This document shows positions 7,626 through 15,723 of a DNA stretch of 50,787 nt, piece after piece; position 1 is the stretch's first letter, and each line of letters opens with the position of its first letter. The stretch spans positions 1-50,787 of the forward strand of contig JBGAUK010000014.1 of assembly GCA_044228695.1 (NCBI GenBank), read 5' to 3'. The position numbers and the translations under genes are program-made. Source of the DNA: M0108 sp044228695. GTDB lineage: Bacteria > Pseudomonadota > Gammaproteobacteria > Chromatiales > Chromatiaceae. The notes below the pieces were generated by a model that saw nothing but the letters and a program-made list of their open reading frames with translations, had not been told where the DNA came from and ran no database searches.

Positions 7626-10525
7626 CCCCTGAGTTCATCACCAAATGGCGGGACGCCACCCTCAAGGAGCGCTCCGCCGCCCAGGAGCACTTTCTCGATC
7701 TGTGCCGCCTCCTGGACGAGCCCACGCCCGCCGAGACCGACCCCACCGGCGCTTGGTACTGCTTCGAGAAGGGTGCGGCCAAGGCCGGGGGCGGGGACGG
7801 CTGGGCGGACGTGTGGAAACGCGCCTGCTTCGGCTGGGAGTACAAGGGCAAGGGCAAAGACCTCAAGGATGCCTTCAAGCAGCTGCAGCTCTACACCCCG
7901 GCGCTGGAATATCCGCCGCTGCTGATCGTCTCGGATATCGCGACCATCGTCATCCATACCGCCTTCACCGGGACGGTGCCGGACGTGCATGTCCTCGCCC
8001 TGGAGGATCTGCGCGATGCCAGCAAGCGCCGGCTGCTGAAGTGGGCCTTCACCGAGCCCGAGCGCCTCCGGCCGGGCCAGACTACCGCGGCCCTCCCCGA
8101 GGCGGCCGCAGGGAGCTTTGGCGGCCTCGCCCAAGCGCTGCGCGCTCGCGGGCACGACCCCTGGGTGGTCGGCCATTTCTGCATCCGGTTGCTGTTCTGC
8201 CTGTTCGCCGAAGATATCGAGCTACTGCCCCGACAGATGTTCACCCGGCTCCTGGATGCCGGGCTCAAGGATCCGGCGAGCCTCTCCACCATGCTGGAAG
8301 ACCTGTTCGGCGCCATGGCCAAGGGCGGCCGGATCGGCTTCGAAGCGGTGGAGTGGTTCAACGGCGGCCTCTTTGACACGCGTGATGCGCTGCCCCTCGA
8401 ACGGGACGACATCAAGACCTTGCGCGCTTTGGCCGGGCTCGACTGGTCGGCCATCGAGCCCTCGATCTTCGGCACCCTGTTCGAGCGCGGGCTCGATCCG
8501 GACAAGCGCAGCCAGCTCGGTGCCCACTACACCGACCGCGGCTCGATCATGAGATTGGTGGACCCGGTGGTCCTCGACCCCCTGCGGGACGAGTGGGCCG
8601 CAAAGAAGGGTGAGATCGAGGCCCTGATGACGAAGGCGGGCGGCGCCAAATCAGCCTCCACGCGCACCAAGGCGCAGAAGGATGCGCATGGGATCTTGCA
8701 GGGATTCCTGGCGCAGCTCGCCCACTTCCGGGTCCTGGACCCGGCCTGCGGCTCCGGCAACTTCCTGCTGCTGTCGTTGCTGGGGCTGAAGGACCTGGAG
8801 CATCAGGTTATCCTCGAGGCCGAGGGCTTGGGACTGTCGAGGGCCTTCCCGATGGTCGGCCCGGAGTGCGTCCTCGGGATCGAGATCAATCCTTACGCGG
8901 CCGAGCTCGCCCGGGTGACGGTCTGGATCGGGGAAATCCAGTGGATGCTGTCGCACGGGTTCTCGCTGTCGAAGAACCCGATCTTGAAGCCGCTGAATAC
9001 CATCGAGCAGCGCGACGCCGTCGTAAACCCGGATGGAACGGAACCAGAATGGCCGGCGGCGGAAGTTATCGTGGGGAATCCCCCGTTCTTGGGGAACAAA
9101 AAGATGGTGGGGGCGCTCGGCGAGGACTATGCGGGACGGCTACGGCGGCTCTATCAGGGCCGCGTCCCGGGGGATGCTGACCTGGTAACCTACTGGTTCG
9201 AGAAGGGACGGGCGCAGTTAGAGCATGGGCAAGCTGGACTCGCTGGTTTGGTCGCCACGAACAGCATTCGAGGCGGACCGAACCGGAAGGTCCTTGCGCG
9301 GATCGCCGACACGGGGGCGCTGTTCGACGCCTGGGCTGATGAGCCCTGGATCAACGAGGGAGCTGCCGTTCGGGTGTCCATGATCGCCTTCGGACCCCCG
9401 GACCACCGACGTCCGGTACGTCTCAACGGAACTACGGTGCCGAGTATCTTCGCAGACCTCACCCCACCCTCGGCGGCCGACTCAGTTACAGACATGACCA
9501 CTGCACGGCGCCTGGCCACGAACCTCGGGGCTTCCTACATGGCGACGACCAAGGGCGGCGCCTTTGACATCGCCGGCGATCTCGCCCGGGAGATGCTGAC
9601 CGCACCGAATCCCCACGGGAGACCAAACAGCGATGTGGTGAAGCCCTGGGCCAACGGTCTGGATGTCACGCGACGCCCGCGGGATATGTGGATCATTGAT
9701 TTCGGAACGGACACTGTGGAAACGGACGCGGCGCTTTACGAACGGCCTTTCGCGCAGTTGGTTGCGACCGTGAAACCGGTCAGGATTCAAAACCGCCGCG
9801 AAGCCTATGCAAGCTACTGGTGGCGATTTGTTGAATCGAGGCCAGCCATGCGGCGGGGGCTTCAAGGACTGCCCCGCTTTGTCGCGACTCCAACTGTCGC
9901 AAAACACAGGGTGTTCGTATGGCTTGACGCTACCACGTCGCCAGACCACCAACTTATCGTGATTTGCCGGCCTGACGACACTACCTTCGGAATCCTGCAC
10001 TCACGGTTCCATGAGTTGTGGTCCTTGCGGCTGTGCACCTGGCTTGGTGTGGGCAACGACCCGCGTTATACCCCAACCACCACCTTCGAGACTTTCCCCT
10101 TCCCCGCCGGCCTGACCCCCGCCGACACCGCCGGCCCCACCGAGGCCCTCTATTCGGGCGTCATCCTCCCGCCTGTCGCCCCCGAGCGCCGCCCGGTCGC
10201 CCTCGCTATCGCCGAGGCCGCGCACCGTCTGAACGCCCTGCGCGAAAACTGGCTGAATCCACCGGAGTGGGTGGAGCGGGTCCCGGAGGTCGTCCCCGGC
10301 TACCCGGAACGGATCATCCCCAAGCCGGAGCACGCGGCCGAGTTGAAGAAGCGGACCCTCACCAACCTCTACAACGCCCGACCAGCGTGGCTCGACAACG
10401 CCCATAAGGCGTTGGATGCGGCGGTTGCGGTCGCTTACGGCTGGGCCGACTACGGGCCGGAGATGGCCGATGAGGAGATTCTGCGGCGGCTGCTGGCGCT
10501 GAACTTGGCGCGGTCCGCGGGCTGA
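7622..10525 (+). CDS. MmeI-type (type IIL) bifunctional restriction endonuclease-methyltransferase
   Basis: A single protein of about 967 residues. The N-terminus carries the nuclease motif of the MmeI family, D63-X9-E73-X-K75 (in ADVWKRACFGWEYKG). A helical linker follows, then an N6-adenine methyltransferase: SAM-binding motif DPACGSGNF at 373-381 and catalytic NPPF at 486-489. The C-terminal 350 residues correspond to the target-recognition region. Such enzymes cut about 20 bp from the site and protect the host by methylating one strand, so no separate methylase gene is needed. The ATG at 7622 is preceded by GGAG; the frame is open further upstream (from 7304) but that part shows no family similarity. 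It sits on the segment bracketed by the deaminase direct repeat, consistent with acquisition as a defence cargo. Confidence 0.9.
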   Translation: MTPEFITKWRDATLKERSAAQEHFLDLCRLLDEPTPAETDPTGAWYCFEKGAAKAGGGDGWADVWKRACFGWEYKGKGKDLKDAFKQLQLYTPALEYPPLLIVSDIATIVIHTAFTGTVPDVHVLALEDLRDASKRRLLKWAFTEPERLRPGQTTAALPEAAAGSFGGLAQALRARGHDPWVVGHFCIRLLFCLFAEDIELLPRQMFTRLLDAGLKDPASLSTMLEDLFGAMAKGGRIGFEAVEWFNGGLFDTRDALPLERDDIKTLRALAGLDWSAIEPSIFGTLFERGLDPDKRSQLGAHYTDRGSIMRLVDPVVLDPLRDEWAAKKGEIEALMTKAGGAKSASTRTKAQKDAHGILQGFLAQLAHFRVLDPACGSGNFLLLSLLGLKDLEHQVILEAEGLGLSRAFPMVGPECVLGIEINPYAAELARVTVWIGEIQWMLSHGFSLSKNPILKPLNTIEQRDAVVNPDGTEPEWPAAEVIVGNPPFLGNKKMVGALGEDYAGRLRRLYQGRVPGDADLVTYWFEKGRAQLEHGQAGLAGLVATNSIRGGPNRKVLARIADTGALFDAWADEPWINEGAAVRVSMIAFGPPDHRRPVRLNGTTVPSIFADLTPPSAADSVTDMTTARRLATNLGASYMATTKGGAFDIAGDLAREMLTAPNPHGRPNSDVVKPWANGLDVTRRPRDMWIIDFGTDTVETDAALYERPFAQLVATVKPVRIQNRREAYASYWWRFVESRPAMRRGLQGLPRFVATPTVAKHRVFVWLDATTSPDHQLIVICRPDDTTFGILHSRFHELWSLRLCTWLGVGNDPRYTPTTTFETFPFPAGLTPADTAGPTEALYSGVILPPVAPERRPVALAIAEAAHRLNALRENWLNPPEWVERVPEVVPGYPERIIPKPEHAAELKKRTLTNLYNARPAWLDNAHKALDAAVAVAYGWADYGPEMADEEILRRLLALNLARSAG

Positions 10526-10684
10526 GGGGTTGACCCTGGGAGTTGGTCGGGTCATCCCTAAAGCCTTCCGGACCGCGCGGACGCCGGGCGACGTCAGGGG
10601 GGCATCGCCGCTGGCGTTCATGTCGCCCAACATTCCCAAGGGTAAACCGCCCGCCGCCATCCCAAACAGTGAGTTACACACCCG

Positions 10685-12382
10685 TTACGAGGCGGGCTTG
10701 GTGAGGTCGGCGACGCCATCACACTCAAACTTACCAAGTTGGTCGGTGAGCTTGATGTTCTCCGCATAGTCTACCGGGCAGGCGATAATGGAAACGGTGT
10801 TGTCGGTCAGCGCGGCTCGGAGGGTCGGGAGCAAGTCGTCGGCGGCCTTAATCAGGTAACCCTTGGCGCCAAAGCTCTCGGCATACTTCACGAAATCCGG
10901 ATTGGAGAAGGCAATGTGGCTGGACCGCCCCAGTTCCAACTCCATCTTCCAGCGAATCAAGCCATAGTTCTCGTCCACCCAGATCAAGGCGACGAAAGGA
11001 ATCCGCTCACGCAGCGCCGTTTCGATCTCTTGGGAGTTCATCAGAAAGCTGCCATCGCCCATGACCGCCAGCACCTTGCGGTCCGGGCAGGCCAATTTCG
11101 CCGCAATCGCCCCTGGCAGGGAAAACGCCATCGTCGCCAGGCCATTGGAGGTCAGGCAAGTATTCGGCATATAAGTGGGATAGAGCCTCGCCATCCACAT
11201 TTTGATCGCCCCCGTATCGGCCAGGACGATATCGTCGGCCTGCAGGGCGGCGCGGATATCCGCAACCAGTCGCTGCGGCTTGACGGGGAAGGATGAGTCT
11301 GCCCGTCCGTCATCCAGTTCTTGCCTCAGCAGCTCACGAATTTTCACCGCGTCAGGAAGGAGGGTGCCTTGGTGAGGAACCGCCGCCGCTAACGCATCCA
11401 GCGCCGCGGGAATGTTGCTTTCGATGCCTACGGCGATGTTGTAGTGGGCATCGACTTCGGCGGGGTAGCCCTGAATGTGGATGATCGCTTTGTCGGCATC
11501 GGGATTCATCCGGGCTGGGGGAAATTCCTGGAGGTCATAACCGACAGCAATGATGACGTCGGCTTGGTCGAAGCCGAAATTGACGTAGTCATGACGCATG
11601 AAACCCATTGCGCCCAAAGCATGGGGATGGCTGTCCGGAAAAACGCCTTTGCCATGGAAAGTGGTGGCGACCGGAATACCGAGTTTTTCGGAGAAGCGGA
11701 GCAGCGCCTCTTGGGCATGCTGGCGCGCTGCTCCATGCCCGGCCAAAATGATCGGGTGCTTTGCTGTCGCCAGCAGGGATGCCGCGCGGGCAATTTGGGA
11801 GGGGGAGGGCGCGTCGTCGTAAACGACATTCACGGGCAATGGCTTGAGCTCAGGGGGGACGGGCATGGCCTCAATATCTTCCGGCACCGTCAAGTGGACG
11901 GCGCCGGGGCGCTCGGTCTGCGCCACCTTGAAGGCTTTGCGGACCATCTCGGGAACGGAGGCCGGCGTCAGCGTCATCTCAGACCATTTTGTCACCGGCT
12001 TGAACAAGGCGACCAGGTCGATAACCTGGTGGGATTCCTTGTAGAGGCGATTCAGTCCGCCCTGGGCGGTAATAGCGACCAATGGCGTACTGTCAAGTTG
12101 GGCGTCGGCGGTGCCGAGCAGCAGGTTGATCGCGCCCGGACCCAGGGTCGCCACGCAGACGCCCGCCTTACCCGTGAGCCGTCCGTAGATGTCAGCCATG
12201 AAGGACGCGGCCTGTTCATGCCGAACCAGGATGAATCGGATCGACGAGGCATTGAAAGCGTCGATGAAATGGATGTTTTCTTCCCCAGGAATGCCAAAGA
12301 CGTACTGGACCCCCTCATTCTCCAGGCACTGCACGATGAGATTGGCTACCGCTCTGGTCACGGGTGTTTCGAGTTGGTTCAT
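10685..12382 (-). CDS. Acetolactate synthase-like thiamine-diphosphate enzyme
   Basis: From the ATG at 12382 the protein is 565 residues (MNQLETPVTRAVANLIVQCL), the usual size for catabolic acetolactate synthase (AlsS-type). The conserved ThDP-activating glutamate is in FGIPGEEN (about residue 34). The cofactor-binding motif starts GDGSFLMNSQEIETALRERI and continues to the DENYG segment. The family condenses two pyruvates to acetolactate; related oxidases and decarboxylases share the fold, so substrate is not proven. A longer frame to 12562 lacks homology. It runs opposite to both neighbours and lies inside the 5.2-kb segment bracketed by the deaminase repeat. No acetolactate decarboxylase or IlvN small subunit is adjacent. 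Confidence 0.85.
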   Translation of the reverse strand: MNQLETPVTRAVANLIVQCLENEGVQYVFGIPGEENIHFIDAFNASSIRFILVRHEQAASFMADIYGRLTGKAGVCVATLGPGAINLLLGTADAQLDSTPLVAITAQGGLNRLYKESHQVIDLVALFKPVTKWSEMTLTPASVPEMVRKAFKVAQTERPGAVHLTVPEDIEAMPVPPELKPLPVNVVYDDAPSPSQIARAASLLATAKHPIILAGHGAARQHAQEALLRFSEKLGIPVATTFHGKGVFPDSHPHALGAMGFMRHDYVNFGFDQADVIIAVGYDLQEFPPARMNPDADKAIIHIQGYPAEVDAHYNIAVGIESNIPAALDALAAAVPHQGTLLPDAVKIRELLRQELDDGRADSSFPVKPQRLVADIRAALQADDIVLADTGAIKMWMARLYPTYMPNTCLTSNGLATMAFSLPGAIAAKLACPDRKVLAVMGDGSFLMNSQEIETALRERIPFVALIWVDENYGLIRWKMELELGRSSHIAFSNPDFVKYAESFGAKGYLIKAADDLLPTLRAALTDNTVSIIACPVDYAENIKLTDQLGKFECDGVADLTKPAS

Positions 12383-12766
12383 AGGATCGATCTTCCTGGG
12401 AAGTGAGTTTGAAAGCTGGCAACCAAGCGGTGGGTCGCATGAAGGTGTCGGTGGTCGGGACGGCGAGGATAGTTGGTCAAAAACATCACTGTTTGACCCC
12501 CTATGATCATATCCCGAGAAGGAGCTATCCGCTATTCTCGACAGGAGAGGCGCCTCGCACACGGAGAGACGTGAAAACGGTCAGCAGGCGTCGCATCGTC
12601 CCCACCGGATTCATACGACCCTGACCCCAGGCCAGGCGTTGGTCATCCTTGAGTGACGGAAAACATGATTTCTCCCGCTGGCTGACCGGTTGGCGGTGAC
12701 TCCCAAAGTCATCAACTCCGACTCAGAGCCGGCCACCGGGGCTTGCCTAATCTTGCCTTAAGAACC
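12383..12766. other. Intergenic region between divergent genes
   Basis: About 380 bp between the acetolactate-synthase-like gene (leftward) and the deaminase gene (rightward). It should carry both promoters. No open frame with recognisable content, no perfect long inverted repeat and no DNR/FNR-type box was seen by eye. The last 7 bases before the deaminase ATG belong to the direct repeat shared with 7412. Confidence 0.5.
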
Positions 12767-14188
12767 ATGAAAACCCTGCTCGCCAAAAACGCGGAGATCC
12801 TCGTCACCATGGACGAGGAGCGTCGCGAACTGAAAAACACCAGCCTTTACGCCGAGGACGGCATCATCAAGCAGATTGGACCGCTTTCGGCCCTCCCGCC
12901 AACGGCCGATACCATCCTCGACCTGACCGGGCAGATCCTGATGCCCGGCTTCGTCAACTGCCATCACCACCTCAACCAGACCCTCACCCGCAACCTGCCT
13001 AACAGCCAGAACAACAACCTGTTTCCCTGGTTGCGCGGCCAATACCGGATCTGGGCGGCCACCACGCCAGAAGCCTCGCGTACCAGCGTCATCGTGGGGC
13101 TTGCCGAACTGGCGTTGAGCGGCTGCACCACGGTTTTCGACCACTCCTATATTTTCAAGAACGGGAATAGGGTGGATTGCCTGATCGAGGCCGCTCGGGA
13201 ATTTGGCTCGCGCTTCCACTGTAGTCGCGGCTCCATGTCGCTGGGCGAATCGAAAGGGGGCTTGCCGCCCGATGATTGTGTCGAAGATGAGCCCTTCATC
13301 CTCAAGGATACCCAGCGGGCGATCGAGGCTTACCACGATCCCAAGCCCGGCGCCATGACCCGGGTGGTGATCGGCCCCTGCTCGCCCTTCTCGGTCTCCG
13401 CGAGCCTGCTCAAGGAATCCGCCGCGCTGGCCCGCCACTATCAGGTCGGTCTCCATACCCACCTCTGCGAGACTTTTGACGAGGAGCGTTACACGCTCAA
13501 TAACTTTTCGATGCGCCCGATCGAGTGGATGGAGACGGTGGACTGGCTGGGCGAGGATGTCTGGTTTGGCCACGCCATCCATGTGCTCGACGAGGAGATC
13601 CAGCAACTGGCGCGTTGCGGGTGCGGCGTGGCCCATTGTCCGTCCTCCAATATGCGGCTGGCCTCCGGCATCGCGCCGATCAAGAAATACCTGGCCGCCG
13701 GCGTCAAGGTCGGGCTGGGGGTGGATGGGTCCGCGAGCAACGACAGCTCGAACATGATGCTGGAGGTGCGCACGGCCTTCCTGCTGGCGCGCGTCAAGAT
13801 GGGCCTGTTGCCGCCGGAAGGCCAGGAAAAATTTATGAATCTCTCGCCATCGCACCCGAAGCGCGCGGCGGAGTGGATGACCGCTCGCGAGGTACTGGAA
13901 CTCGGTACGCTTGGGGGTGCAAAGGTGCTGGGCCGCGACGATATCGGCTCGCTGGAAATCGGCAAGTGCGCCGACTTTTTCAGCATCAATCTCAACACGG
14001 TCGATTTTGCCGGGGCCCTCCATGATCCGGTGGCGGCAACGGTGTTCTGCGCGCCGCAGAAGGCCCACTACACGGTGATCAACGGCCGGGTGATTGTGGA
14101 TCAAGGCCGCGTCGTCACCCTGGATCTTGGCAAGATCGTTGAAGAACATAACAAACTCAGCCTGAAACTCGCCAACGCCGCCTTCTAA
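12767..14188 (+). CDS. 8-oxoguanine deaminase-like amidohydrolase
   Basis: A 473-residue metal-dependent hydrolase of the amidohydrolase superfamily. The first metal-binding HxH is in FVNCHHHLNQT (H66, H68); later ligands appear as HTHLCET, the HAIHVLDEE region and GVDGSASNDSSN. The last segment is typical of the 8-oxoguanine/hydroxydechloroatrazine deaminase branch, which removes an exocyclic amine from purine- or triazine-like rings in the cytoplasm. The start at 12767 is supported by exact conservation in the duplicated fragment at 7419. The MFS transporter gene follows in 46 bp and may import the substrate. Confidence 0.85.
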   Translation: MKTLLAKNAEILVTMDEERRELKNTSLYAEDGIIKQIGPLSALPPTADTILDLTGQILMPGFVNCHHHLNQTLTRNLPNSQNNNLFPWLRGQYRIWAATTPEASRTSVIVGLAELALSGCTTVFDHSYIFKNGNRVDCLIEAAREFGSRFHCSRGSMSLGESKGGLPPDDCVEDEPFILKDTQRAIEAYHDPKPGAMTRVVIGPCSPFSVSASLLKESAALARHYQVGLHTHLCETFDEERYTLNNFSMRPIEWMETVDWLGEDVWFGHAIHVLDEEIQQLARCGCGVAHCPSSNMRLASGIAPIKKYLAAGVKVGLGVDGSASNDSSNMMLEVRTAFLLARVKMGLLPPEGQEKFMNLSPSHPKRAAEWMTAREVLELGTLGGAKVLGRDDIGSLEIGKCADFFSINLNTVDFAGALHDPVAATVFCAPQKAHYTVINGRVIVDQGRVVTLDLGKIVEEHNKLSLKLANAAF

Positions 14189-14234
14189 ATCCCTCCCCCG
14201 GTCTGAACCCCGGGAGATCTCGCGGAAAATCCCG

Positions 14235-15458
14235 ATGAAATCCAACAATATCCTCGCCTGGGGCAGCGCCCAGCTTTTCTTTATGCTCAGCGTCCTGGTG
14301 GCGGTGGTGTTCGCGATCCTGTCCAACGAGATGGTGCGGCAGCTCGGTCTTGACGCCTCGGATCTCGGCCTGCTGGGCGGGGTATTTTTCGTCACCTATG
14401 CGGTGAGTCAGCTCGTGCTGGGGATTCTGATCAGCCGGGTTCCGGCCCGCTGGGTGCTGGGACCCACCGCCATCCTGGCCGCGCTGGGCATCTTCTACTT
14501 CAGCCTGAGCGAGGGTTTGACCGCCGCCATCATCGCCCGCGCCCTGATGGGGCTTGGCCTCGGCAGTACCTTTGTCGGCGTCATCTACCTGGTGGGACGA
14601 CGCTATGGGAACAACTTCGCCTTCATGTCCGCCCTCAGCCAGAGTTTGGCTAATGTTGGCGCGGCGGCACTGGCTATCCTGAGCGCCTTCCTGCCGATTC
14701 TGGTGGATTTTCGTTTCCCTTTCCAAGTTCTCGGGGCGCTGTTTCTGGCGAGCGCCGTCCTGATTTTTTGGTGGGTGGATGACGCCCCGCGCGCGGCATC
14801 GGGTCCGGCGCCATCGCTCGGCGCTGCCTTCAAGGATGCGGTTTCGAATGGCCAGTTCTGGGCAGCGCTGGTGTTTTACTGCGGGACTTTTGGGACCCTG
14901 CTGGCATTTGCCGACCTCTGGAACATCCAGTTTCAGTTGAACTTCTTCCAGCACACGGTGCAGCAATCCGCGGTGATGAACGCCATGATCCCCTTGGGCG
15001 TAACGCTCGGCGGACTCGTGGCCGGTGGTTGGGCCAGCAAAGCCGGTTTTGTGCTACCAGCGCGGGTGTTCGGGCTGCTGGTGCTGATCTGCTTTTTCAT
15101 CCTCTTGCTGGCGCCCTTGCCCTTCCTGACCGCCGAGGCGATGTTGTTCCTGGTCGGTTGCGGTTTTGGCAGTGCCACCCTGGGGCTGGCCGCGCTTCAG
15201 CAACATCTGCCAGCAACGGCGGCGCCCTTGTCGACCTCCCTGGTAGTGACGGCAGCCTGCCTCTTTGGCGGCCTGGTGCAGCCGCTGGTCGGGGCCGCGC
15301 TCAGCGCACCGCATCGGTCGGGCGAAATCCTGAATCTGCTCCAGGGAGCGAATCCTGATTTCGGAACCTACCAGCGCGGTTTGATCTGGTTGCTGGCCTG
15401 TGTGGTTTGCGCGGTGATCGCCAGTTTCCGTTTCCGTCCGGCCCCCGCGTCAAACTAA
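14235..15458 (+). CDS. MFS transporter
   Basis: A 407-residue major facilitator protein with 12 predicted membrane segments. The loop 2-3 region (SQLVLGILISRVPARWVLGP) is the usual MFS motif A position, and the two six-helix halves are joined near residue 200 by a polar loop (DDAPRAASGPAPSLG). It lies 46 bp downstream of the deaminase gene on the same strand, so it probably forms an operon with it and could carry a purine or related heterocycle; the substrate is inference from context. Confidence 0.85.
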   Translation: MKSNNILAWGSAQLFFMLSVLVAVVFAILSNEMVRQLGLDASDLGLLGGVFFVTYAVSQLVLGILISRVPARWVLGPTAILAALGIFYFSLSEGLTAAIIARALMGLGLGSTFVGVIYLVGRRYGNNFAFMSALSQSLANVGAAALAILSAFLPILVDFRFPFQVLGALFLASAVLIFWWVDDAPRAASGPAPSLGAAFKDAVSNGQFWAALVFYCGTFGTLLAFADLWNIQFQLNFFQHTVQQSAVMNAMIPLGVTLGGLVAGGWASKAGFVLPARVFGLLVLICFFILLLAPLPFLTAEAMLFLVGCGFGSATLGLAALQQHLPATAAPLSTSLVVTAACLFGGLVQPLVGAALSAPHRSGEILNLLQGANPDFGTYQRGLIWLLACVVCAVIASFRFRPAPASN

Positions 15459-15610
15459 CGCTGACCTGCAGGCAATCTGGATGGCGGCCAACTCCGGCCG
15501 GCGGCAGGGTGCGACCTTCGGGCACTTCATCACGCGCCATGAGGCCAAGTCCCTCAAGGCCACCGAGAAGACGGCCTACCGGAGGAGCACCGGGAGGCCG
15601 CCTGAACCAA

Positions 15611-15630
15611 GTCTGACCCCAAGGTCAGAC
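15611..15630. repeat. Perfect 8-bp hairpin (GTCTGACC/GGTCAGAC)
   Basis: GTCTGACC at 15611-15618 and GGTCAGAC at 15623-15630 are exact complements around the 4-nt loop CCAA. It lies between the converging MFS and protease genes. There is no T-run on either side, so it may be a weak bidirectional terminator or an operator-like site. Confidence 0.55.
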
Positions 15631-15723
15631 ACCAGAATTGCCCATTGCTCGCAGGTTAGCCGGGCCAACGGTTCTCTTTATCGGTTCCCACGGATCCACC
15701 CCCTTGAGCAGTCACAGACAGCT

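Noticed and set aside
12758..14395. 545-codon minus-strand frame opposite the deaminase
   Set aside because: Antisense shadow; low-complexity Arg/His/Asp/Gln composition and no domain.
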